From UBA1738 sp045655325 (GTDB lineage Bacteria; Bacillota; Clostridia; UBA1381): DNA of 55,890 bases. The DNA lies in assembly GCA_045655325.1 (NCBI GenBank), contig JAZOOY010000058.1:1-55890 (forward strand). The letters run 5' to 3'. Position numbers and translations under genes: made by a program. The notes below the pieces were generated by a model. It worked only from the letters and a program-made list of their open reading frames with translations, did not search any database and had not been told where the DNA came from. This document shows, in pieces, positions 7,783 through 14,840 of this stretch; position 1 is the stretch's first letter; every line of letters starts with the position of its first letter.

Positions 7783-8436
7783 TTATTCTCCTTTATTTAG
7801 TTCTTGTGGCGGTGCTGTTAATGCATCATAGAGAGAATAGCCGTGATTTATTCTGTATCTTGTTCTGCTATACTCTGCGTTGAACTCTTTACACCACATG
7901 GCTAAAGTCTTGATCTCGCCATTCATCTCTAATCGCCTATTGTTTCTTTTGTTGTTAGATTGATATTCCCTTGTTTGCCAAGAGCAATTATCAGGACTAT
8001 ACCCCTTGTTGTTGTCATCACGGTCTAGTGTTAATCCATCTTTGTATCCATGAGATTCAGCCCATATTCTAAAGTTATCGTAGCCGGATTCGCCCAACCA
8101 TTCGTCACATACCTTTATCCCTCTGCCGCCATAGTTGTGATAATGTGGGGACTCCTTGTCATAACACCGCTTCTTCATCATTCGCCATACGTCATAGAGT
8201 TTCGATTTCCCACCTTTGTAATAAAGATCATGAAGTTTGTCTTTTCTGAAACATCCACAGGAAATAGTTTTCCCAGACAAAAGATTGCCTGAAGTGTGTT
8301 CAACTACGGTGCCACAATCGCAAACACATTTCCAATATCTGTTATTGCGACCATCTTTTCTTCGCCTTAGTCCGAGATTTTCTGTAACAAGAAGCCTTCC
8401 AAATCGCTGTCCAAGCAAATTTACTTCTTTACGCAT
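7783..8436 (-). CDS. HNH homing-endonuclease-like protein
   Basis: 217 residues. A four-cysteine knuckle (CVCDCG...SCGC) at about 38-62 is followed by the phage HNH core NYGGRGIKVCDEW...YDNFRIWAESHGY...LTLDRDDNNKGYSPDNCSW (about 100-153). The C-terminal segment (KTLAMWCKEFNAEYSRTRYRINHGYSLYDAL) resembles the helix-turn-helix modules that give homing endonucleases specificity. It sits between the SbcC-like gene and recT and looks like a free-standing mobile endonuclease inserted into the recombination operon. Key HNH residues appear present. Confidence 0.85.
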   Translation of the reverse strand: MRKEVNLLGQRFGRLLVTENLGLRRRKDGRNNRYWKCVCDCGTVVEHTSGNLLSGKTISCGCFRKDKLHDLYYKGGKSKLYDVWRMMKKRCYDKESPHYHNYGGRGIKVCDEWLGESGYDNFRIWAESHGYKDGLTLDRDDNNKGYSPDNCSWQTREYQSNNKRNNRRLEMNGEIKTLAMWCKEFNAEYSRTRYRINHGYSLYDALTAPPQELNKGE

Positions 8437-8440
8437 TTGT

Positions 8441-10357
8441 CTATCCCTTCTCTACCTTTAATTCATTTATTCCTTCTGCTGCTATCAGCTTTATGGTCTG
8501 GCATTTAAGAGTTATCGCCTTGTCGTTTTCAGATGTAAATAATGCGTGATCGTCAAGGAACACTGGCAATTCCTGATTTTTGAAAGCCTGTAATCCGGCT
8601 ATTACATCTGTAAGAGCTAAAATCTGTGTGCTCTGATTAAGCTGTGAATTAAGTTCCTTGCCATTAACCAGGATTGCGCAATCATCTTCTATTGATCCGT
8701 TCTTAAGGACTTTGAAAAGCCTAAACTGAGCAACTTTGAAGTGGCTATTAATTGAATCTGAGAGCTTGTTGTTCTTATATTTCTTGAAGGTTTCCACTTC
8801 ATAAACCATCTTTTCATGCATTGCTCGCTGAATTTCCACTTCCTTCTTCTGCTGTCTAAGCTCCATTACTTTAGTTTCGATAGTTTTGTTGTTCTCGATA
8901 ACTTTGTATGTACCCTGTATCTCCGTAAGCTCCGCTTTGGAGCGTCCCAGAGCTTCATTTAAGCCGTTTAATTCATCGACATATGAGTTATCCATCTTTG
9001 CCTTTAAGTCACTTATTTCAGCCTTTATAGCTAATGCTTCTGGAATATCTGAAACCTGCGGTTCTGACATGTCCCACTTAGATGAAACTTCTATCTCTGC
9101 CTTCAGCTTTTCATATTCTGGTGTAAACTTTTCTATGGTTTCTTTAGCATCTTTAACAATTTCAGACTGGCGCTCGATTTCTTTGCCTATGGCATTTCCA
9201 CGCTCCATAATGTCATTCAATGCCTTTGCCTTGTGATTGTTAAACTCTTGCTCTGCATTTTGTAATAATTCATCTGGTAAATTCTGACCGCATACAGGAC
9301 ATTTGCTGTCATGCTCAAACTGTGTAGCAAATTCTGTGTCATACTTAACTCTCAGATCAGCAACTATCTTGTTATCCTGCTCAATCATGGTCTCTGCCTC
9401 TTTCTGATGTTTACGGGCCAGATTAATAGTTGATTCAAGTCCTCTAAACTTCTCTACAAGGGCTATATGGTCCTTTAAATGCTCGTCTCTCTTTATGTAG
9501 TAATCTTCTCTAGCCTTTAGTAGTAACGCCTTTATTTTGGCTTCTAGCTCGGCTATACGAACCTCTGTATTACTGTTTGGCATACCCAATGCCTTGATAT
9601 TCTCTTCAATCTGAGCTATTTGAGCTTTTGCAGTAGCTTCTTTTAAAGCCAATTCTGTAGCATTTATTTCTGCCTTGCCTTCAAGTAAGCCATCAATCTT
9701 CGCATCAATAAGCTCGCCAGACTTTCCGTAGTTATCAGTTATTTTCTTTAAACTCTGCTTTGCCATCTGCTCAATTTCATCTATCTTGTATCCCTTTTCC
9801 AGCTCTGCTGTTACATCCGGGACACCAATTTCTTTAGATATTTCCAGGTCAGATGCATCTTCAACCATTTCAAACAGGACTTTACGCATTTCTTCACGTC
9901 CCTTCTTGCTTGTATCTGCTGTAAAAGCAAAAACATGACTAAGCATTAAGAAGTTATCCAGATCAATACCACGCTCTTTCATTTCTGCTGCAAATGCTGT
10001 TGCAGATTTATCAATTCCGTTAACTGTAAAGCTATTAACTGTGGAAGATACTGTCTTTCCAGAATCATCTAACTTTTCCTTGTACTTCTGGGATTTTGAT
10101 ATAGTGCAATACTTTCCATCTATGGTTATGTCAGCCTCTACAGAGCTGATACATTCTGTCTCCCCATAAGGTGTAATGTTAGGATTAGACACTAGATGCT
10201 CATTTGTTCCGGCCATTAACCACATCCAGGCGCAAAACAAACTTGATTTTCCTGTGGAATTAGCTCCCAGAACCTTTGTATTTCCGTCAAACTCAACCTT
10301 TCTATCCTTGCAGCCTTTAAAGTTATGCAGGCGCATTGCCTTTATTTCTAACCTCAT
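8441..10357 (-). CDS. SbcC/Rad50-like AAA ATPase
   Basis: 638 residues. Walker A (GANSTGKSS, 31-39) follows an N-terminal LHNFKG typical of SMC/Rad50/RecF proteins. Long coiled-coil segments flank a zinc-hook CPVCG at 353-356. A C-terminal Walker B-like FLDDHAL lies near residue 600. The protein is much smaller than cellular SbcC (over 1,000 residues), like many phage gp46-type homologues. Its usual partner is an SbcD/gp47 nuclease, which I do not see here. It probably handles DNA ends for the RecT pathway. Confidence 0.87.
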   Translation of the reverse strand: MRLEIKAMRLHNFKGCKDRKVEFDGNTKVLGANSTGKSSLFCAWMWLMAGTNEHLVSNPNITPYGETECISSVEADITIDGKYCTISKSQKYKEKLDDSGKTVSSTVNSFTVNGIDKSATAFAAEMKERGIDLDNFLMLSHVFAFTADTSKKGREEMRKVLFEMVEDASDLEISKEIGVPDVTAELEKGYKIDEIEQMAKQSLKKITDNYGKSGELIDAKIDGLLEGKAEINATELALKEATAKAQIAQIEENIKALGMPNSNTEVRIAELEAKIKALLLKAREDYYIKRDEHLKDHIALVEKFRGLESTINLARKHQKEAETMIEQDNKIVADLRVKYDTEFATQFEHDSKCPVCGQNLPDELLQNAEQEFNNHKAKALNDIMERGNAIGKEIERQSEIVKDAKETIEKFTPEYEKLKAEIEVSSKWDMSEPQVSDIPEALAIKAEISDLKAKMDNSYVDELNGLNEALGRSKAELTEIQGTYKVIENNKTIETKVMELRQQKKEVEIQRAMHEKMVYEVETFKKYKNNKLSDSINSHFKVAQFRLFKVLKNGSIEDDCAILVNGKELNSQLNQSTQILALTDVIAGLQAFKNQELPVFLDDHALFTSENDKAITLKCQTIKLIAAEGINELKVEKG

Positions 10358-10659
10358 TCTTCCTCTTCCTCCTCCTTGTAGTTGAAATAGGTTCTTTCAA
10401 CAGTTCCCAGAACCTTCTTGAGTGGTGCTTCAACTCCGGCTACCATAAGCAGTCGTTTAAATTCATTTTCGTCACTTTCGAACTTGAAGTTGAAATGTCC
10501 TTTATCTACCACAGTTGCCTCAACTTCGTCACCGTCCGTATTTTCAACGATGACCGTATCACCTTCATCGAGATATACCCCTGATGGGTATTCAAACATA
10601 TATGCTTTCCTTGCCTTTGGTGCGAACTTTACAATCGCTACTCTTATATTTCCTTCCAT
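10354..10659 (-). CDS. Hypothetical protein with polyglutamate tail
   Basis: 101 residues. Beta-rich body (VAIVKF, YMFEYPSGVYLDEGDTVIVENTDGDEVEATVVDKGHF) that could be a small barrel, and a C-terminus of seven glutamates (YKEEEEEE). Overlaps the ATPase start by four bases. Common small phage protein; function unknown. Confidence 0.75.
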   Translation of the reverse strand: MEGNIRVAIVKFAPKARKAYMFEYPSGVYLDEGDTVIVENTDGDEVEATVVDKGHFNFKFESDENEFKRLLMVAGVEAPLKKVLGTVERTYFNYKEEEEEE

Positions 10660-10673
10660 TGTCTCTCTCCTTA

Positions 10674-11012
10674 TTAATCCTCAATTACATATACTTCCGT
10701 GTTCCATCTTCCAAATTGTATGCATTCACTAGGATCACCGAGGTAAACATCTACAACGTTGTTGCTCATGCCGCCCGTATCCTCGACTACTCTTACGCCA
10801 ACACCCTCTATATAGAGTTTCGTGCCTATTGGAAAATAATTACTTGCACAGGTGTATCCTTCTGTAGGATAGTTACCATTTGCACATCTATTCCCTGTCC
10901 ATTCATAAGCTGTTACTTGGAAGTTGCCACCGCTACTGATCGGTACTGTATCCGACCACGAAAACGCTTGTTGCCTTCTCTTGGCTCTAGCTTGGCGTTT
11001 TCGCTCTAATCG
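10674..11012 (-). CDS. 3D-domain extension read by -1 frameshift
   Basis: 112 codons with no ATG, GTG or TTG start of their own. The sequence is a clear 3D domain: QVTAYEWTG, YFPIGTKLYIEGVGVRVVEDTGGM, NVVDVYLGDPSECIQFGRW. Two of the conserved aspartates are visible (EDTGG, VDVYL); the first is replaced by Ser/Asn (CASNYFPIG). 3D domains are related to MltA-type lytic transglycosylases. The frame joins the membrane/coiled-coil protein at 11006-11380 exactly one base back at the heptamer A AAA AAC (11012-11018), giving a fusion of about 235 residues: membrane anchor, coiled coil, then the 3D domain outside the cell. The alternative is a sequencing indel in the A6 run. Confidence 0.8.
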   Translation of the reverse strand, partial: RLERKRQARAKRRQQAFSWSDTVPISSGGNFQVTAYEWTGNRCANGNYPTEGYTCASNYFPIGTKLYIEGVGVRVVEDTGGMSNNVVDVYLGDPSECIQFGRWNTEVYVIED

Positions 11013-11018
11013 TTTTTT
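10959..11018 (-). promoter_or_regulatory. Programmed -1 ribosomal frameshift signal
   Basis: Read on the minus strand: slippery heptamer A AAA AAC in the correct phase (11018-11012), an 8-base spacer, then a 9-bp perfect stem CGAAAACGC / GCGTTTTCG (11003-10995 with 10967-10959). The loop is 27 bases, and one further G-U pair shortens the spacer to seven. An AAGGA sequence lies a few bases upstream of the heptamer and could act as a Shine-Dalgarno-like stimulator, as in dnaX. All elements of a classical -1 frameshift are present. Confidence 0.78.
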
Positions 11019-11380
11019 AGTTCTTCCTTAAACTCTTCTGCCTGTTCTGCCTGTTGCTTCTGATACCTTACAAACGCCTTAATGGTGTTACTCTGAACAT
11101 TCTTCTGAGTGGTTATCTGCTCCTGTTGCTTATCAATCTGACTCTGCTGATCTTCAAAGCCTGCTTGCATATCGTTTCTGACCGTTTCGATATTCAGTGA
11201 TAGCCCATCAATCTGACTCTGCTGACTTACTGTGTTCTGATTTGTTGTCTGTTCCAAGGCGTTCAGCTTGTCCTGTACACTCCTGATGTATATAGCCATC
11301 ATTCCAAGAAGTAAAAACAAAGCTAGGATTAGCGCGTTAACTGCCAAGTCGCGTTTCGTGTACTCCGTCTTTTCGTTCAT
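11006..11380 (-). CDS. Membrane-anchored coiled-coil protein (frameshift zero-frame product)
   Basis: 124 residues from MNEKTEY; the start at 11380 overlaps the previous stop (ATGA) and follows GGAGG. A transmembrane segment (VNALILALFLLLGMMAIYI) follows a short basic N-terminus, then a glutamine-rich coiled coil with near-repeated QSQIDGLSLNIET / QQSQIDKQQEQITT units, ending KEELKND. Normal termination gives only this anchor. Slippage at 11012-11018 adds a 3D domain (entry at 10674-11012). The two products would be present in a fixed ratio. Confidence 0.8.
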   Translation of the reverse strand: MNEKTEYTKRDLAVNALILALFLLLGMMAIYIRSVQDKLNALEQTTNQNTVSQQSQIDGLSLNIETVRNDMQAGFEDQQSQIDKQQEQITTQKNVQSNTIKAFVRYQKQQAEQAEEFKEELKND

Positions 11381-11631
11381 TCTTCTGTTGTCCTCCATAT
11401 TTTTACGATTTCGTGTATTACTAGATATGAAAGGGTAACTCTTTTAAACCCTTTGCGATTGAAAATTTCTGATAAGAGCAAGATGTTGTCTTGTGTATTT
11501 TCCTCGGTAAATGATTTGAGGTATCCTGAACATTCAATCTCCGGCAAGCAGATTAAATAATTTGAATCAACACGACCAAACACGACTTTAAATCCATTAA
11601 CTCTAATGTCCCGAATATCCTTAACTGCCAT
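11377..11631 (-). CDS. Hypothetical early protein
   Basis: 84 residues, start MAVKDIRDIRVNGF. Beta-rich N-terminal half, and a helical C-terminus (VTLSYLVIHEIVKIW). Coupled to the downstream anchor gene by ATGA. No family recognised. Confidence 0.74.
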   Translation of the reverse strand: MAVKDIRDIRVNGFKVVFGRVDSNYLICLPEIECSGYLKSFTEENTQDNILLLSEIFNRKGFKRVTLSYLVIHEIVKIWRTTEE

Positions 11632-11703
11632 CTTGCTTATCCCCCAACTTTGGCTTATAATGTTTATGAAAATTCTTTTGTAAGCCCCTTTGCTCTCTTC
11701 ACC

Positions 11704-11889
11704 CTATGAGCGAGGGGTTTTATCATTAGGTGTGTTTGCTATAGCAATTAAAAGTAAGTAGGAAACACTTACAAAGCCTGTTATAAATGGAACTATCCCG
11801 TTACCTTCGATTGCCATAACAGATATAACCAATACGATCATTGCTATTACTGATAGAATCTTAAGAATCTTAGTTCTCATAATCGTCAC
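11704..11889 (-). CDS. Two-helix membrane protein
   Basis: 61 residues. Two hydrophobic helices (ILSVIAMIVLVISVMAI and FITGFVSVSYLLLIAIA) separated by a short EGNGIVP turn. A GC-rich inverted repeat lies across the stop codon, but there is no long T-run on this strand. It overlaps the DUF6906-like gene upstream. Possible holin-like or exclusion protein, but nothing specific supports either. Confidence 0.7.
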   Translation of the reverse strand: MTIMRTKILKILSVIAMIVLVISVMAIEGNGIVPFITGFVSVSYLLLIAIANTPNDKTPRS

Positions 11890-12070
11890 CCCACTTATTT
11901 TTAGACTTCTTGTAAATATCCACGGTCTTAAGCTGCCCGGTTTCGGTATTCACAAATTGCAAATAGCTTTCTGTTACCCGTTTTACAAAACGCCACTTCT
12001 TAGCATCCATGTAATGCCCGGATAAAATCTCTTTCTGCTCCCTTGTTGGAGCTTTACCCTGTTTAGCCAT
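11870..12070 (-). CDS. DUF6906-like small protein
   Basis: 66 residues: KQGKAPTREQKEILSGHYMDAKKWRFVKRVTESY followed by a beta-type segment (QFVNTETGQLKTVDIYKK). This matches the pattern of the DUF6906 proteins found near phage regulators (from memory). Function unknown. Confidence 0.72.
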   Translation of the reverse strand: MAKQGKAPTREQKEILSGHYMDAKKWRFVKRVTESYLQFVNTETGQLKTVDIYKKSKNKWGDDYEN

Positions 12071-12308
12071 CTGTTTCCTCCACTAAGTAATATTTGTCAT
12101 AGTGGGATGGATCACCGAATCGATTTTTTGTATTAACTCGTTCTTTGCGGAACTTGTAGCCATGAGCCTTTAATTCAAATATGCGTGTCCCGAGTTGACT
12201 AATTCCTAACTCCTTGTAAGCATCCCAAGTTGTTATAAATCCCACCCTTGAGATATATTCCAAAATCCTGTCTCTCTGTGTCGGGTTTTCTCTGTGCTTT
12301 CTTGCCAT
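12063..12308 (-). CDS. Winged-helix domain protein
   Basis: About 81 residues from MARKHRENPTQRDRILEYI; AGGAGG lies seven bases before this ATG, so I prefer 12308 to the upstream frame at 12326. The sequence (RILEYISRVGFITTWDAYKELGISQLGTRIFELKAHGYKF) is a classic winged helix-turn-helix of the type found second in phage early operons. Probably a DNA-binding regulator. Confidence 0.82.
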   Translation of the reverse strand: MARKHRENPTQRDRILEYISRVGFITTWDAYKELGISQLGTRIFELKAHGYKFRKERVNTKNRFGDPSHYDKYYLVEETDG

Positions 12309-12318
12309 AAACAACCTC

Positions 12319-12555
12319 CTAATCATTGTTCACATTTATTTGAACATTCGGAGCAAAAAAAATTGCAAGTAAATCTTGTGGTTCTTCAATCATCAAAGCA
12401 TCTGCTAATGCTTTAGAATTAATAGCACTTACCATTTTAGGGTTCTTAACCCAATTATCGTAAGTGTTTACCACAACATTACACTTGCTTGCTATTACCG
12501 TTTTAGGTATTCCTAGCTTTGCTCGGCGTTCTTCTACTGCGTTCATATCCACCAT
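12319..12555 (-). CDS. Cro-like helix-turn-helix regulator
   Basis: 78 residues. VEERRAKLGIPKTVIASKCNVVVNTYDNWVKNPKMVS is an XRE-like helix-turn-helix. It is the first gene of the leftward early operon, with GGAGG eight bases before ATG 12555, and it diverges from the repressor at 12724. That is the Cro position in a lambda-type switch. It would bind the TTTGAACA-type operators between the two genes. Confidence 0.85.
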   Translation of the reverse strand: MVDMNAVEERRAKLGIPKTVIASKCNVVVNTYDNWVKNPKMVSAINSKALADALMIEEPQDLLAIFFAPNVQINVNND

Positions 12556-12579
12556 TTCTTGTGCCTCCTTTCATTGATG

Positions 12580-12671
12580 TGTTCAAAATAGTTTGAACAT
12601 AGTCACAATATACACCTTGTTCAAACATATGTCAACAACTTTTTGAGCATTTGCTTGCAAATTTTTGAGCA
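12580..12671. promoter_or_regulatory. Lysogeny switch operators (TTTGAACA half-sites)
   Basis: A perfect inverted repeat, TGTTCAAA-ATAG-TTTGAACA, lies at 12580-12599. Further half-sites are TGTTCAAA at 12618-12625, and TTTGAGCA at 12642-12649 and 12664-12671. They cover the -10 to transcription-start area and the spacer of the leftward promoter, and the -35/spacer area of the rightward one. This fits binding by the divergently encoded CI/Cro-type proteins. Confidence 0.75.
12607..12635 (-). promoter_or_regulatory. Leftward early promoter (PR-like)
   Basis: On the minus strand TTGACA (12635-12630), a 17-base spacer, and TATATT (12612-12607) form a near-consensus sigma-70 promoter driving the Cro-like gene and the early operon. 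An operator half-site lies inside the spacer and a palindromic operator just downstream. Confidence 0.85.
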
Positions 12672-12683
12672 TTAACTTATAAT
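12655..12683 (+). promoter_or_regulatory. Rightward repressor promoter (PRM-like)
   Basis: TTGCAA (12655-12660), a 17-base spacer, and TATAAT (12678-12683) upstream of the repressor gene. A TTTGAGCA half-site occupies the spacer, so repressor autoregulation is likely. Confidence 0.8.
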
Positions 12684-12723
12684 AGCTTTAACACATTCTA
12701 TAATTGAAGCAAAGGAAGGTGAA

Positions 12724-13113
12724 ATGATGACAGTTGCAGATAGAGTAAGATTAAGAAGAGAAGAATTAGGTATGTCTCAAGAAGAACTTGCACATAAAAT
12801 GGGGCTTAAAAGTAGATCCTCCATTACAAGGATTGAAAAGTCTGGGGATGAAATATCATTAAAGGATGTTGAAAGGCTTTCGGAGGCTCTTGATTGCTCA
12901 CCGTTATATTTGATGGATTGGAGTGACGATGTACATTATAAGCCTAATAGCATAGAACCGCATATAGTTAAAGAAGAACATCCTTATGGTACAAATGAAG
13001 AAAAGGCTCTTACGGATAAAGAAAAGAGTTTTATTCAGCTTTACTCTCGTCTTTCTGATGCTCAAAGAGACTTGGTGGATAATATGATGAAAGCCTTTTT
13101 AGAAAAGCAATAA
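12724..13113 (+). CDS. CI-like XRE repressor
   Basis: 129 residues. N-terminal XRE helix-turn-helix (DRVRLRREELGMSQEELAHKMGLKSRSSITRIEKSGDEISLKDVERLSEAL). The C-terminal part (FIQLYSRLSDAQRDLVDNMMKAFLEKQ) is the short helical oligomerisation tail of compact Firmicutes phage repressors. There is no peptidase domain, so induction would not be by RecA-stimulated self-cleavage. AAGGAAGG precedes the start. Likely keeper of lysogeny. Confidence 0.87.
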   Translation: MMTVADRVRLRREELGMSQEELAHKMGLKSRSSITRIEKSGDEISLKDVERLSEALDCSPLYLMDWSDDVHYKPNSIEPHIVKEEHPYGTNEEKALTDKEKSFIQLYSRLSDAQRDLVDNMMKAFLEKQ

Positions 13114-13168
13114 GTTCAGTTTGTTTATCTTTTGGAAGATTTTTAAATAATTCTAAAGCCTTATCCAT
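13031..13168 (-). CDS. Possible small antisense gene overlapping the repressor
   Basis: A 45-codon frame, MDKALELFKNLPKDKQTELI..., with AGGAG eight bases before its ATG. It overlaps the last 83 bases of the repressor on the opposite strand. The sequence resembles the helical tails of phage repressors (LPKDKQTELIAFLKRL). It could be a tiny antagonist or a chance frame opposite a real gene. Confidence 0.4.
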   Translation of the reverse strand: MDKALELFKNLPKDKQTELIAFLKRLSSYYPPSLFEHQKDESKAE

Positions 13169-13192
13169 AGTACACTCTCCTATTAGGGAAAT

Positions 13193-13230
13193 CAGGGTTG
13201 AATTAGAGCATCACTTCCGCATCAACCCTG
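13193..13230 (+). promoter_or_regulatory. Large inverted repeat between repressor-side genes
   Basis: CAGGGTTGA (13193-13201) and TCAACCCTG (13222-13230) form a perfect 9-bp stem with a 20-base loop, in the 222-base gap between the repressor and the second XRE gene. There is no T-run, so it is more like an operator or RNA hairpin than a terminator. The rest of the gap holds AT-rich sequence with GGTTAA/TTAACTA repeats (13268-13310) upstream of the next gene, probably its promoter and operator. Confidence 0.5.
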
Positions 13231-13335
13231 TAATCACTCGGAACAATTGTAATTTATCATAACCACCGTTAACTAAAAAGTGTAAAATTGGTTAATACCT
13301 AGTTAATTTATAGGTCAATATAAAGGGGGAATCAA

Positions 13336-13800
13336 ATGCTAAATGCCAAGAAGGTAGAGTTTATAGATGAATTAAAAGAACTCAGGAAAGAAAAAGGTAT
13401 TTCATATCAGCAAATAGCCGATGAAACCGAGGCTAACGGCGAAGCGGTATCTTTATCTACTATAAAGCACGTTTTTTCTGACAAGTACAACCATGACCAC
13501 GATTGGAAGAATGTGTTACGCCCTATTGCAAATGTTCTTATGCCGCCTACAGAGGATGATGACCTGGAAACAAGAGCTTTGCAAACTCGGTTAGAGTTAA
13601 ACAAGGAAATTATAAAACAATTGCAGGACCGGATTGAGGCCAAAGAACAAAAACATAAGGATCGTGAAGCCTTTCTTATGGAGCAAATTGCATTTTATAA
13701 AGACCAAATCAAGTTTAAAGATGATGAAATTAAGAGATTTCAGGAAAACATAGATAGAAAAGATGCCATGCTTAGAAAATATTTGAATGAAGATGAATAA
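13336..13800 (+). CDS. XRE-like protein with long coiled coil
   Basis: 154 residues. An N-terminal helix-turn-helix (FIDELKELRKEKGISYQQIADETEANGEAVSLSTIKHVF, about 9-50) is followed from about 75 by a charged coiled coil (LELNKEIIKQLQDRIEAKEQKHKDREAFLMEQIAFYKDQIKF...). GGGGG precedes the ATG. It is expressed with the membrane protein downstream (13 bases apart) from the lysogeny side, so it may be a lysogenic-conversion or exclusion function (inference). Confidence 0.8.
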   Translation: MLNAKKVEFIDELKELRKEKGISYQQIADETEANGEAVSLSTIKHVFSDKYNHDHDWKNVLRPIANVLMPPTEDDDLETRALQTRLELNKEIIKQLQDRIEAKEQKHKDREAFLMEQIAFYKDQIKFKDDEIKRFQENIDRKDAMLRKYLNEDE

Positions 13801-13812
13801 GGAGGAAAGCCT

Positions 13813-14061
13813 ATGATTTGTCCTAATTGTGGTCAGCCGTTGCCAGATACGGCGAAAATGTGTTACTCATGTAAGACAAAGTTTGAAACAAAGGCTGAGA
13901 ATAAGCCTGAAGAAAAGCCGGGTTTTACCCCTGGTGGAATCATTTTAGCAATTATTACACTTATTATTGCTGTATATTTATTTTATCTAGCTTTGCATCT
14001 TGGTGAGGCTGAAAAAAACAATATCTTTGGCGCAGTTTACCAAACAATTCAATATTTATAA
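13813..14061 (+). CDS. Zinc-ribbon membrane protein
   Basis: 82 residues. The N-terminal zinc ribbon CPNCGQPLPDTAKMCYSC is followed by a lysine/proline-rich linker and one transmembrane helix (GIILAIITLIIAVYLFYLAL). GGAGG precedes the ATG. Last gene of the rightward lysogeny operon. The zinc-ribbon-plus-membrane layout suits a prophage-expressed surface or exclusion protein, but this is unproven. Confidence 0.78.
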   Translation: MICPNCGQPLPDTAKMCYSCKTKFETKAENKPEEKPGFTPGGIILAIITLIIAVYLFYLALHLGEAEKNNIFGAVYQTIQYL

Positions 14062-14067
14062 CATAAA

Positions 14068-14098
14068 AAGGACGGTTGATTACTCTTCCGTCCTTCTT
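14068..14098. terminator. Bidirectional terminator between convergent operons
   Basis: AAGGACGG (14068-14075) and CCGTCCTT (14088-14095) form an 8-bp stem with a 12-base loop. A-rich sequence lies on the left and T-rich on the right, so it can stop both the rightward lysogeny operon and the leftward late operon, which converge here. Confidence 0.85.
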
Positions 14099-14099
14099 T

Positions 14100-14540
14100 T
14101 TATTCCATATCTATGATCTTCTGAATCACCCTGTCATGCCATTTACTGCTATCCAGAAATATTTGGGGGTTAGGTTCGCCTGTTACGTCTGCTTGGCGTA
14201 TTATCTTTGTAAAATCAACCTTATATCTTCGTTTAAGTGTCATTATCACATGAGATAACAGCTTTAGGTCATCATCAGTTGGATTCTCAGATATACATAT
14301 TGATATGCTGTTAAATTTGGTACAAATACCATGATAGATACCAAGATGACAATATCTGCCTCCGTTAACCGCATTACTGATATAGTCATCAGGGATTAGC
14401 TGAACAGCCTTTTCGCCCACAATATGATAATGAGCCGTTGGTTTATCAGAAAACTCTTGCACAACTATATACTCTATATCATCCTTGTTTCGCTTATCAC
14501 CGTAATTCTTAGGTTCTGTAAACTTCTTCTCAATTACCAT
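14100..14540 (-). CDS. Amidase_2-fold protein lacking zinc ligands
   Basis: 146 residues. The whole layout matches a small N-acetylmuramoyl-L-alanine amidase: YIVVQEF (normally IxxHH), AHYHIVGEKAVQLIPDDY, NSISICISENPTDDDLKLLSHVI, then KIIRQADVTGEPNPQIFLDSSKWHDRV (normally HxxVTGKxCPG). All three zinc positions are changed: His to Gln, His to Gln, and Cys to Asn/Glu. It should therefore not hydrolyse peptidoglycan as the usual enzyme does, and may bind it, or serve as a structural or regulatory relative of the lysin. Last gene of the late operon. Confidence 0.7.
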   Translation of the reverse strand: MVIEKKFTEPKNYGDKRNKDDIEYIVVQEFSDKPTAHYHIVGEKAVQLIPDDYISNAVNGGRYCHLGIYHGICTKFNSISICISENPTDDDLKLLSHVIMTLKRRYKVDFTKIIRQADVTGEPNPQIFLDSSKWHDRVIQKIIDME

Positions 14541-14541
14541 A

Positions 14542-14826
14542 TTAGTGTTCCAACCTATCCATAGTATCGTAATACAACTTTGGATTTACGCTCTGTAGGG
14601 TTTCCATTAAGCCATCCATAATCATTAATACATCGTCCATGTTCTTTTGTTTTACTATGCTCATAAATTCGCTTGACGGTCCTGAAAATGAATAACCCGG
14701 TGTATCATCAGGCGTATGATCCAAAATCGTATAATAAGCCGCCAACTTTATGCAAGTGTTGGCGTTAGGGTTCTTCTGCCCTTGACACTTTTCTATTGCT
14801 TCTATCAAGTCTTTTCTTGTAATCAA
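14542..14826 (-). CDS. Conserved-type small phage protein
   Basis: 94 residues, start MITRKDLIEAIEKCQGQKNPNANTCIKLAAYYTILDH. Helical, and the pattern AIxxCxxxxNPNANTCIKLAAYYTI is one I associate with small proteins at the end of Firmicutes gut-phage late regions. Function unknown. Adjacent genes are only one to fourteen bases away. Confidence 0.78.
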   Translation of the reverse strand: MITRKDLIEAIEKCQGQKNPNANTCIKLAAYYTILDHTPDDTPGYSFSGPSSEFMSIVKQKNMDDVLMIMDGLMETLQSVNPKLYYDTMDRLEH

Positions 14827-14840
14827 GAGCCATCACCCCC

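Noticed and set aside
11690..11725. GC-rich inverted repeat at the end of the two-helix membrane gene
   Set aside because: The T-run points to plus-strand termination, where no gene is transcribed, and part of the stem is coding sequence; not listed as a terminator.
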